Below are positions 1 through 5,948 of a stretch of 9,442 bases of DNA, in pieces. The position numbers and the translations under genes are program-made. Source of the DNA: Mycobacteriaceae bacterium (GTDB lineage Bacteria > Actinomycetota > Actinomycetes > Mycobacteriales > Mycobacteriaceae); the NCBI GenBank assembly GCA_013362555.1, contig JABFVX010000506.1, positions 1 to 9,442 of the forward strand. Reading direction: 5' to 3'. The number at the start of each line of letters is the position of its first letter. Within the stretch, counting starts at the first letter, position 1. Under the pieces are notes generated by a model that was not told the origin of the DNA, did not search any database, and was given only the letters and a program-made list of their open reading frames with translations.

Positions 1-1
1 C

Positions 2-862
2 GAGCCGGTGTCGATGCTGGTGCGGCCGAGTGAGGTGGGCTTGGCGCAGCGGGTGCTGGGCGGCTCTGCTGTCGAGTTGGTCCCCGCCGACTTGGACGAC
101 CTGTGGATGCGTGACAGCGGCCCGGTGTTCGTGACCGGCGCGAACGGAGGCGCCGGGGTCGACTTCAACTTCAATGGCTGGGGCGGCAAGCAGGCACACC
201 GCGCGGACGCCCGTGTCGCCCGGTTCGTTGCCGGCCGGGCGGCGGTCGAGCGGCTGGGCACCGATCTGGTCCTCGAAGGCGGCGCCATCGAGGTCGACGG
301 CGCGGGCACGGCGATCATCACCGAGAGCTGCGTGCTCAATTCCAATCGCAACCGCGGCTGGACGAAGCACGACGTCGAGGAGGAACTGGCCTACCTGCTC
401 GGCATCGAGAAGGTGATCTGGCTGCCCGGCATCGCGGGCCGCGACATCACCGACGGGCATACTGACTTCTACGCCCGATTCGCTGGGCCCGGTGTCGTGG
501 TGGCAGGCCTGGACAATGACGAGGCCTCGTTCGACTACGACGTCACTCGCCGCCATCTGGACATCCTGCGTTCGGCTACCGATGCCAACGGCCGCTCGCT
601 TCGAGTGGTGACGCTGGAGGGGCCCGAGACCATCCGGATGGCCGCCGCCGGCGATGATTTCGCTGTGGGCTATGTCAATTTCTATCTCTGCAACGGCGCG
701 GTGATTGCGCCGGAGTTCGGTGATCCCGGCGCGGACGCGGCCGCCCGGGCCACCCTGGAATCGCTGTTCCCCGGTCGGCAGGTCGTGCAGGTCGGCATCG
801 ATGCGATCGCCGCGGGAGGCGGCGGGATTCACTGCACCACCCAGCAGCAACCCGCGATGTAG
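2..862 (+). CDS. aguA: Agmatine deiminase family protein, 3' part (5' end outside window)
   Basis: Agmatine deiminase (porphyromonas-type peptidyl-arginine deiminase family) hydrolyses agmatine to N-carbamoylputrescine and ammonia, a cytosolic step from arginine to putrescine. Seen here: the substrate-binding WMRDSGPVFV stretch near the left edge, NFNGWGGK, an EGG motif followed by a long beta-rich stretch, GHTDFYARF with the family His and Asp, and the C-terminal GGGGIHCTTQQQP, whose Cys (codon 833-835) is the expected nucleophile. The frame is open to the window edge with no stop. A GTG at 8 could start translation, but family members are about 340-370 residues and only about 286 are visible, so roughly 55-80 N-terminal residues probably lie upstream. 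The stop is TAG at 860-862. tetR follows 23 nt later on the same strand, suggesting cotranscription. A related arginine deiminase-fold enzyme is the alternative. Family call very likely; substrate likely. Confidence 0.9.
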   Translation, partial: EPVSMLVRPSEVGLAQRVLGGSAVELVPADLDDLWMRDSGPVFVTGANGGAGVDFNFNGWGGKQAHRADARVARFVAGRAAVERLGTDLVLEGGAIEVDGAGTAIITESCVLNSNRNRGWTKHDVEEELAYLLGIEKVIWLPGIAGRDITDGHTDFYARFAGPGVVVAGLDNDEASFDYDVTRRHLDILRSATDANGRSLRVVTLEGPETIRMAAAGDDFAVGYVNFYLCNGAVIAPEFGDPGADAAARATLESLFPGRQVVQVGIDAIAAGGGGIHCTTQQQPAM

Positions 863-885
863 CCACCGCCCTATTGTGAGGATTC

Positions 886-1449
886 GTGTCGAAGCGCAGA
901 ACCTGGATTCTGGAAGCCGCCGTCCGCGTGATTGCCCGCGACGGGGTCCGCGGCCTGCGCGTCGAGGAGCTCGCTGCCGCGGCGGAGGTGTCAACGGCGC
1001 TGATCTACTACCATTTCCGAGACCGCGCGGGCTTGCTGCGCGCTGCTCTCGACCATGTCAACCAACGCGCCGTGAGCTACACCGACGCCGAACTCGGCGA
1101 CGGCGATCCCCGTTCCCGAGTCCGCGCCATGGTGTTGGCGGAACTGCACGCCGGCGACGACGTCCACGACAACAGCGTTGCCTGGGGCGAGCTGCGCGCC
1201 AGTGCGGTATTCCACGAGGACCTGCGGGAACCGCTGCGGACGACCACCGAGGCCTGGATCGCCGACCTCGCGGTGCTGATCGGCTGCGCCACCGGCACCA
1301 GCACGGGCTCCGGCATCGACGCGGCGGAACGCCTCACGGCTCTGGTCGAGGGGCTCAGCCAGCGGTGGCACAGCGGCACGGTCACGCTGGAGCGGGCCCG
1401 GGAGTTGCTGGATGCCGCGGTGGGGCTCGAACTCGGTGAGCGCGACTGA
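886..1449 (+). CDS. TetR/AcrR-family transcriptional regulator
   Basis: A 187-residue predicted one-component repressor of normal TetR length. Residues about 4-50 form the DNA-binding domain: RTWILEAAVRVIARDG, then VEELAAAAEVSTALIYYHF, which is the typical TetR helix-turn-helix ending in YYHF. Residues about 60-187 form the helical ligand-binding and dimerisation domain, which is not conserved enough to name a ligand. The start is GTG, with GAGGA at 878-882 only 3 nt upstream, a short but usable spacing. It begins 23 nt after the agmatine deiminase stop, so the two are probably one transcript and it may control that gene, possibly in response to agmatine or another amine; this is inference from context. 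It ends 16 nt before the stop of the convergent gene. Family certain, target unknown. Confidence 0.92.
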   Translation: MSKRRTWILEAAVRVIARDGVRGLRVEELAAAAEVSTALIYYHFRDRAGLLRAALDHVNQRAVSYTDAELGDGDPRSRVRAMVLAELHAGDDVHDNSVAWGELRASAVFHEDLREPLRTTTEAWIADLAVLIGCATGTSTGSGIDAAERLTALVEGLSQRWHSGTVTLERARELLDAAVGLELGERD

Positions 1450-1465
1450 CTCCAGGGCGCGACGG

Positions 1466-2143
1466 TCAGTGGGCCTCGCCTGCGGCTCCGCCGAGGAGTC
1501 CGGTAGCGCCTGCGAGGCCGCCCCCCAGCGCGCATCCGCCTGCGGCCAGCGGCGGCGAGGTGATCCAGGAAAACAGAACTCCTCCGAGCGGGATGCCGAT
1601 GATCGCCCCGGCGGCCGCTCCGACCGCGCAGCCGCCTGCCGCTCCCGCAGCGGCCGGGCCGACGGCCGCGGCGGCCATCTTGTCGGCCCGCGGACCCGGT
1701 ACGCCGACCGAGCGAGCCACGGTCGAGATCCGTGCTTCCAGTCCGGCGGCGAGGCCGTTGAGTTGGTCGATCTGCGCTTGGGACATGCCCGCGGGCGCCG
1801 GTCGGACCTCGTTGCCGACGCGGAGCGCGCCCGTCGGCGGGGCGATGGGCGCCACGTCCGGAGTCGGCTCGGGCATGTGCAGCCGCTCCACTTGGACGGG
1901 CTGTGCCGCGCGCGTGTCGGGGACCGGCCGCCACGGCGAGTTTGCCGGCCTGCCGATGATGTAGTCGGTGATGGGGGCTTTGTCATCCGGGGCGGCGGCG
2001 CTGTCGGGGCGGTCCGGTGCGGCTGCCGGAGGGTGGGCGGTGCTCGGTGCGCCGACGGCTGTCGGGACGTAGGCGCCTGCGGAGCATGCGATCAGGACGG
2101 CCAACGCCGTGCCGACCAACGTGACCGAACCGCGACCTGACAT
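1466..2143 (-). CDS. Exported Ala/Gly/Pro-rich protein, probable lipoprotein, function unknown
   Basis: A 225-residue protein that I cannot assign to a characterised family. Residues 1-20 look like a lipoprotein signal: Arg4, a hydrophobic stretch VTLVGTALAVLIAC, and a lipobox-like LIAC with Cys20. If the lipobox is not used, cleavage near residues 24-31 would give a soluble secreted protein. Residues 33-58 are Pro/Ala/Asp-rich and probably disordered. Residues 59-150 are a more ordered middle part, including QIDQLNGLAAGLEARIS. Residues 155-225 are a Gly/Ala-rich hydrophobic tail with glycine-zipper character (GAIIGIPLGGVLFSWI and GGCALGGGLAGATGLLGG) and Cys172 and Cys204. The ATG at 2141-2143 is chosen because GAGGAAGGA precedes it at normal spacing; an upstream in-frame ATG at 2218 has no such site and overlaps the candidate promoter. 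It converges on tetR and diverges from iclR. Confidence 0.75.
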   Translation of the reverse strand: MSGRGSVTLVGTALAVLIACSAGAYVPTAVGAPSTAHPPAAAPDRPDSAAAPDDKAPITDYIIGRPANSPWRPVPDTRAAQPVQVERLHMPEPTPDVAPIAPPTGALRVGNEVRPAPAGMSQAQIDQLNGLAAGLEARISTVARSVGVPGPRADKMAAAAVGPAAAGAAGGCAVGAAAGAIIGIPLGGVLFSWITSPPLAAGGCALGGGLAGATGLLGGAAGEAH

Positions 2144-2189
2144 GCGTTGTCCTTCCTCGGCGGTGATATTTGGGCAAAGGCCCGTCAGG

Positions 2190-2218
2190 TGTTTAACAAA
2201 CCGGTCAGTCTTGTGCAA
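2190..2218 (-). promoter_or_regulatory. Candidate promoter of the exported-protein gene
   Basis: On the minus strand TTGCAC (2213-2218) serves as a -35-like element. A -10-like TTAAAC (2191-2196, 16-nt spacer) or TAAACA (2190-2195, 17-nt spacer) follows. The implied 5' leader before the ATG at 2143 is about 40 nt and contains the GAGGAAGGA ribosome-binding site. Match quality is moderate and assigned by eye only. Confidence 0.3.
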
Positions 2219-2282
2219 CTCGGGCGCGCCGTAATTTCAGTAGTCGTGCAAATAGCCATGGTGGCCGCGGTGCGCCTTAGGT

Positions 2283-2342
2283 CACACCCGTTGTGTGCGT
2301 CTACACCCGCAGCTGCGGGTGTAGACGCACACAACGGGTGTG
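2283..2342. repeat. Perfect 60-bp palindrome with no spacer
   Basis: Positions 2283-2312 are the exact reverse complement of 2313-2342: 30-bp arms, no mismatch, no loop, centred on CAGCTG. The symmetry stops at both ends (2282 T against 2343 G). Each arm also contains a shorter inverted repeat: CACAC-N5-GTGTG at 2283-2297, and its counterpart at 2328-2342. The element lies in the divergent intergenic region, 139 bp upstream of the exported-protein ATG and 54 bp upstream of the iclR GTG. No T-run follows on either strand and no converging genes need termination here, so an ordinary terminator is unlikely. It could be a recombination or attachment site, a protein-binding site, a dispersed repeat, or a cruciform-forming element. 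Confidence 0.97.
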
Positions 2343-2359
2343 GAGGTGTGGATTGACAC

Positions 2360-2388
2360 TTGCTGACGTCGGATAATCGACGTATCGT
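2360..2388 (+). promoter_or_regulatory. Candidate leaderless promoter of iclR-cysD-cysN
   Basis: TTGCTG (2360-2365) and TATCGT (2383-2388) are separated by 17 nt; the second fits the actinobacterial TANNNT -10 pattern. Transcription 7-8 nt downstream would begin at or next to the iclR GTG at 2397, matching the absence of any Shine-Dalgarno sequence there. Alternatives are GATAAT at 2372-2377 as the -10 element, or TTGACA at 2353-2358 as the -35, but neither pairs with a partner at normal spacing. Confidence 0.35.
2366..2383. promoter_or_regulatory. Inverted repeat in the iclR promoter, candidate operator
   Basis: ACGTCG (2366-2371) and its exact reverse complement CGACGT (2378-2383) flank the 6-nt centre GATAAT. 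The repeat occupies the spacer between the candidate -35 and -10 elements, 13 nt before the iclR start codon. Its position and dyad symmetry suit binding of a dimeric regulator; autoregulation by the adjacent IclR protein is the simplest inference. With only 6-bp arms, chance occurrence cannot be excluded. Confidence 0.4.
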
Positions 2389-2396
2389 TCGAAAAT

Positions 2397-3299
2397 GTGA
2401 CGTCTGAATCGGACCTGCGCGAGAGCCGGACACCGTCGCCGCCGACCCAGCGGGTCATCGCGGTGATGGAACTGCTTGCGGCGCAGCCGCATCGCACCTT
2501 CACGCTGGCCGAGATCACCCGCGGCCTGGGGATCACCAGGGCGACCGGCCACGCCATCCTGGCGACGCTCGCCGAGCACGACTGGGTGGTGCGCGAGTCG
2601 CACACCGCCGGGTATTCGTGGGGCCCTGCCATCTCCGCGCTCGCGCGGCCTGCGGGCGGGGTGCTGCGGATGGCGCGCGGGCAGTTGCGCCACCTCGCCG
2701 AGGACACCGAGTCCCATGTCGTGCTGAGTCGGCGCGAGAACGCGTCGCTGGTGGTGATCGACGCTGTCGGGGACACGCTGTCCGGGCCGCGCCTGGAGCG
2801 CGGACTGACCCTTCCGCTGGTCGCGCCGTTCGGTCGGGATTTCGTGGCGTGGGCGCCGGACCAGGCGCAGCGCGACTGGCTCGACCGGCTCGGCGCCGCT
2901 CCGGAGCCGTTCCGCGAGCGGATGCTCGCGGTGCTCGCCGAAACTCGGCGGCGCGGCTTCGTCGTGGAGCGCTTGACCCGCGAGTACGTCCGCGTCTACA
3001 GCGTCCTGCGCGCGCTCGGGAGCGACGGTGAACCGGATCTGCTGCTGTCCCGGCTGGCGGCCGCCTTCGCGGACCTCACCGTGGTCGACTTTCTCCCGCC
3101 CGAGCTGGACGCCGCCGACCAGCACCAGATCGCGACGATCTCGGCCCCGGTCGCGGGGCTCGACGGGGTGGTGACGATGGCGGTGACCGTCGCGCCGTTC
3201 CGCGCTCTCACCGCCGCGCAGATCCACGCGTTCGGCGAGCAGGCCCGCTCGTGCGCCGCCGCCGTCGCGGCCGCCATGGCCCGCTACGGCGCCACCTGA
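2397..3299 (+). CDS. IclR-family transcriptional regulator
   Basis: A 300-residue predicted DNA-binding regulator, slightly longer than the usual 240-280. Residues about 16-70 are the winged helix-turn-helix: QRVIAVMELLAAQ, then FTLAEITRGLGITRATGHA, then a wing around WVVRESHTAGYSWG. Residues about 85-300 are the IclR effector domain (LVVIDAVGD, LPLVAPFGRDFVAWAP, and a C-terminal ITAP-like hydrophobic core); the ligand cannot be read from sequence. The start is GTG at 2397; the overlapping ATG at 2395 is followed at once by a stop. No Shine-Dalgarno sequence is visible, which suits a leaderless transcript. cysD starts 35 nt after its stop, so it is probably cotranscribed with the sulfate activation genes and may control them. 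IclR is not the usual controller of cys genes, so that role is inferred from position only. Confidence 0.9.
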   Translation: MTSESDLRESRTPSPPTQRVIAVMELLAAQPHRTFTLAEITRGLGITRATGHAILATLAEHDWVVRESHTAGYSWGPAISALARPAGGVLRMARGQLRHLAEDTESHVVLSRRENASLVVIDAVGDTLSGPRLERGLTLPLVAPFGRDFVAWAPDQAQRDWLDRLGAAPEPFRERMLAVLAETRRRGFVVERLTREYVRVYSVLRALGSDGEPDLLLSRLAAAFADLTVVDFLPPELDAADQHQIATISAPVAGLDGVVTMAVTVAPFRALTAAQIHAFGEQARSCAAAVAAAMARYGAT

Positions 3300-3334
3300 A
3301 ACGTATTGCTGCTCAACCATGTTAGGGGTCAGCC

Positions 3335-4258
3335 GTGACCATCGCCGAGACATCCGAAACCGGCCGCTATGAGTTCGGGCACCTGCGGTCATTGGAGGCC
3401 GAGGCGATCCACATCGTCCGCGAGGTGGCCGCCGAATTCGAGCGGCCCGTGCTGCTGTTCTCCGGCGGCAAGGACTCGATCGTTCTGCTGCACGTGGCGC
3501 TCAAGGCTTTTCGGCCCGCCCGGCTGCCTTTCCCGGTCCTGCACATCGACACGGGCCACAACTTCGACGAAGTGATCGCCGCGCGGGACCGCACGGTCGC
3601 ACGCACCGGCGTGCGGCTGCTCGTCGCCGCTGTGCAGGACGACATCGACGCAGGCCGCGTGGTCGACAGCGGTCCCTCGCGCAATCCGCTGCAGACCGCG
3701 ACCTTGCTCCGGGCGCTGCGCGAACACGGCTTCGACGCGGCCTTCGGCGGCGCTCGCCGAGACGAGGAGAAGGCCCGCGCCAAGGAGCGCGTCTTCAGCT
3801 TCCGCGACGAGTACGGCCAATGGAACCCGAAGGCGCAGCGGCCGGAAGTCTGGAATCTGTACAACGGCAGGCACCGCGCAGGCGAGCACATCCGGGTGTT
3901 CCCGCTGTCGAACTGGACCGAGTACGACATCTGGTCCTATATCGACGCCGAGTCGATAGCGCTGCCGGACATCTACTACGCCCACCGCCGGGCGGTGTTC
4001 CGCCGCGACGGGATGCTCATCGCGGTGCATCGGCACATGCCTGCCGCGCCGGGTGAGGCGGTGTTCGAGGAGTCGGTGCGGTTTCGCACCGTCGGGGACG
4101 TGACCTGCACCGGGTGTGTGCCGTCGACGGCGGCCACGGTCGCCGACATCGTGGCGGAGACGGCCGCGTCGCGGCTGACCGAGCGCGGCGCCACCCGTGC
4201 TGACGACCGCATCTCGGAGGCGGGCATGGAAGACCGCAAACGAGAGGGTTACTTCTGA
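3335..4258 (+). CDS. cysD: Sulfate adenylyltransferase subunit 2 (CysD)
   Basis: The catalytic, ATP-pyrophosphatase-fold subunit of heterodimeric ATP sulfurylase. With CysN it makes APS and pyrophosphate from sulfate and ATP, driven by GTP hydrolysis, in the cytosol. At 307 residues it is full length for the family. The PP-loop SGGKDS is at 43-48 within LLFSGGKDSIVLLH. Further family blocks are LHIDTGHNFDEV (69-80), GGARRDEEKARAKERVFSFRD (138-158), FPLSNWTEYDIWSYI (189-203), CTGCVPS (258-264), and the typical C-terminus ISEAGMEDRKREGYF. No key residue appears missing. GTG at 3335 is chosen because AGGGG (3324-3328) precedes it by 6 nt and the protein then starts at the family's usual position. 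The stop codon shares one base with the cysN start (TGATG), so translation of the two subunits is very likely coupled. Confidence 0.97.
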   Translation: MTIAETSETGRYEFGHLRSLEAEAIHIVREVAAEFERPVLLFSGGKDSIVLLHVALKAFRPARLPFPVLHIDTGHNFDEVIAARDRTVARTGVRLLVAAVQDDIDAGRVVDSGPSRNPLQTATLLRALREHGFDAAFGGARRDEEKARAKERVFSFRDEYGQWNPKAQRPEVWNLYNGRHRAGEHIRVFPLSNWTEYDIWSYIDAESIALPDIYYAHRRAVFRRDGMLIAVHRHMPAAPGEAVFEESVRFRTVGDVTCTGCVPSTAATVADIVAETAASRLTERGATRADDRISEAGMEDRKREGYF

Positions 4259-5880
4259 TGTCGACGCTGCTGCGCATCGCCACGGCCGGATCCGTCGACG
4301 ACGGAAAGTCCACTCTGATCGGCAGGCTGCTGTTCGACTCGAAAGTGCTGATGCAGGATCAGCTCGCCGCGGTGGAGCAGACGTCCAAGGCTCGGGGGGA
4401 CGACTTCACCGACTTGTCGCTGTTGACCGACGGCCTGCGGGCCGAGCGGGAGCAGGGCATCACGATCGACGTGGCGTATCGGTATTTCGCAACCCCGAGA
4501 AGGAAGTTCATCATCGCGGACACCCCGGGGCATGTGCAGTACACCCGCAATATGGTGACCGGGACCTCGACGGCCCAGCTTGCGGTCGTGCTGGTGGACG
4601 CCCGGCACGGGCTGATGGAGCAGTCGCGCCGCCATGCCTTCCTCGCCTCGCTGTTGGGCGTGCGTCACCTGGTGCTGGCGGTGAACAAGATGGACCTGGT
4701 GGGGTGGGACGCTGGGCGGTTCGGGGCGATCAAGGACGAATTCCACGATTTCGCGGCACGTTTGGGCGTGCACGACGTCATGACGATTCCGATGTCGGCG
4801 CTGCACGGCGACAATGTCGTCGTTCCGTCGCCGCACACGCCTTGGTATCACGGCCCCACGCTGCTGACGCATCTCGAGGAGGTGTTCATCGCGGGCGACC
4901 GCAACCTGATCGACATGCGCTTCCCGGTGCAGTACGTGATCCGCCCGCAGGCGCGCGACCATCCGGATCACCGCAGCTACGGTGGCACGGTATTGAGCGG
5001 CGTTCTGCGCCCGGGCGATGAGGTGGTGGTGCTGCCCAGCGGGAAGACCACCCGGATCCAGGCTATCGACGGACCGAGTGGCCCGGTGCCCGAGGCATTT
5101 CCGCCGATGGCTGTGTCGGTCGAGCTGGCCGACGACGTCGACGTGTCGCGGGGCGACCTCATCGCCCGCACAGCCAACCGGCCCCGGGTGTGCCGACGAT
5201 TCGACGCCGTCGTGTGTTGGATGGCCGACGAACAGCACCTGGCCGCGGGCCGGCAGTATCTCGTGAAGCACACCACGAAAACGACCCGGGCCGAGGTGGA
5301 GTCGCTGGCCTATCGTCTCGACGTGAACACGCTGCACCGCGACCGCACCGCGACCGCCTTGCGGCTCAACGAACTCGGCAGGGTCGCGCTGCGCACCCGT
5401 GAGCCGCTGCTGGTCGACGAATACACGCGCATCCCGGGCACCGGCTCGTTCATCCTGATCGACCCGGACACCAACGGTACTGTCGCCGCGGGCATGGTGC
5501 TGCCGTCGATGCGGCCCGGCGAATCCGACGCGTCCGACACGTCCGGGGCCGCACGCCGGTCGGCGTCCGGCGCGACGGTGTGGTGTGTCGGTGCACCCGC
5601 CACACCGCCGCAGGCGCTCGCGGCGGATCTTCTCGGCGAGTCCGGCAGGCCCGCGTTCATCCTGGACGAGGCAGCCCTGGACGACGGCCTCAACGCTGAT
5701 CTCGGGACCTCCGCCGCCGACGGCGAAGAACGGCACCGGCGCCTGGCCCACATCGCCCGATTCCTGGCCGAATCGGGGCAGGCGGTGATCGTGTCGGCCC
5801 GGACCGCGTCGCCGCTGGCGCGCCGCATCCACGAAGACGCAGGAGTCACATTCCTCGAATTCCCGCCCCCGGTCTCCTGA
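4258..5880 (+). CDS. cysN: Sulfate adenylyltransferase subunit 1 (CysN) with degenerate C-terminal APS-kinase-like extension
   Basis: The GTPase subunit of ATP sulfurylase, 540 residues. Residues 1-210 are the translation-factor-type GTPase domain: P-loop GSVDDGKST (11-19), EREQGITIDVAYRYF (63-77), DTPGH (88-92), NKMD (143-146) and SAL (180-182), all intact. Residues about 220-415 are the two beta-barrel domains, ending in LPSMRP. After a short linker, residues 439-540 align with the start of APS kinase as in CysNC fusions: GATVW, SGRPAFILD, DDGLNADLGTSAADGEERHRR. The kinase P-loop (GLSGSGKST in active enzymes) is replaced by GAPATPPQA at 445-453, and the chain stops about where an active kinase still has some 70 residues. 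I therefore expect ATP sulfurylase activity but no PAPS formation. GAGAGGG at 4242-4248 is the ribosome-binding site. A long hairpin overlaps the stop codon. RefSeq-style labels could read CysN or CysNC. Confidence 0.95.
   Translation: MSTLLRIATAGSVDDGKSTLIGRLLFDSKVLMQDQLAAVEQTSKARGDDFTDLSLLTDGLRAEREQGITIDVAYRYFATPRRKFIIADTPGHVQYTRNMVTGTSTAQLAVVLVDARHGLMEQSRRHAFLASLLGVRHLVLAVNKMDLVGWDAGRFGAIKDEFHDFAARLGVHDVMTIPMSALHGDNVVVPSPHTPWYHGPTLLTHLEEVFIAGDRNLIDMRFPVQYVIRPQARDHPDHRSYGGTVLSGVLRPGDEVVVLPSGKTTRIQAIDGPSGPVPEAFPPMAVSVELADDVDVSRGDLIARTANRPRVCRRFDAVVCWMADEQHLAAGRQYLVKHTTKTTRAEVESLAYRLDVNTLHRDRTATALRLNELGRVALRTREPLLVDEYTRIPGTGSFILIDPDTNGTVAAGMVLPSMRPGESDASDTSGAARRSASGATVWCVGAPATPPQALAADLLGESGRPAFILDEAALDDGLNADLGTSAADGEERHRRLAHIARFLAESGQAVIVSARTASPLARRIHEDAGVTFLEFPPPVS
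5572..5877 (+). other. Vestigial APS kinase domain within cysN
   Basis: Codons 439-540 of the cysN frame. Order and spacing match the first part of CysC: opening strand GATVW, P-loop position, GRPAFILD strand, the DGDNVRHGLN-type block read here as DEAALDDGLNADLG (470-483), then the helix and strand LAHIARFLAESGQAVIVSA. The Walker A Lys and Ser/Thr are gone, the Asp-Gly-Asp of the next block is reduced to one Asp, and the C-terminal lid region is missing. The frame stays open with high GC at third positions and the conserved blocks keep their spacing, so this looks like divergence under coding constraint, not a recent frameshift. Confidence 0.8.
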
Positions 5881-5925
5881 ATGCGTCCTTCATTCAACCT
5901 GATTGAATGAAGGACGCATTCAGGA
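5875..5925. terminator. Perfect 23-bp-arm hairpin between convergent operons, probable bidirectional terminator
   Basis: The left arm 5875-5897 and right arm 5903-5925 are exact reverse complements around a 5-nt loop (CCTGA). The left arm includes the cysN stop codon (5878-5880). The minus-strand 38-codon frame ends 24 nt from the right arm, so the hairpin sits where both operons would need to end. There is no T-run on either side, as is common for actinobacterial stem-only terminators. Each arm is itself an inverted repeat, TGAATG-N7-CATTCA (5878-5896 and 5904-5922), so two small hairpins can replace the long one. It could also be a copy of a dispersed intergenic repeat. Existence of the repeat is certain; terminator function is likely. 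Confidence 0.75.
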
Positions 5926-5948
5926 CTATTGGAGACGTTACTTCCACA

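Noticed and set aside
1445..1470. ACTGAC-N14-GTCAGT inverted repeat between the converging tetR and exported-protein stops
   Set aside because: The arms are only 6 bp and arise largely because both genes end in CTGA; the stem is too weak to claim a terminator.
991..1986. Long minus-strand frames across tetR and the exported-protein gene, and a plus-strand frame 705-1439
   Set aside because: They are Arg/Pro/Ser-rich GC-shadow frames without family motifs, and they contradict the clear TetR and exported-protein frames.
2172..2183. GGGC-AAAG-GCCC inverted repeat in the exported-protein leader
   Set aside because: Four-bp arms in GC-rich DNA are expected by chance.
2301..3392. Minus-strand frame antisense to iclR
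   Set aside because: The translation is Arg/Gly/His-rich with no recognisable domain, whereas iclR in the opposite frame shows full family structure.
4249..5832. Very long minus-strand frame (about 527 codons) antisense to cysN
   Set aside because: This is a common artefact in high-GC genes; the protein is His/Arg/Val-rich without motifs, and cysN is unambiguous.
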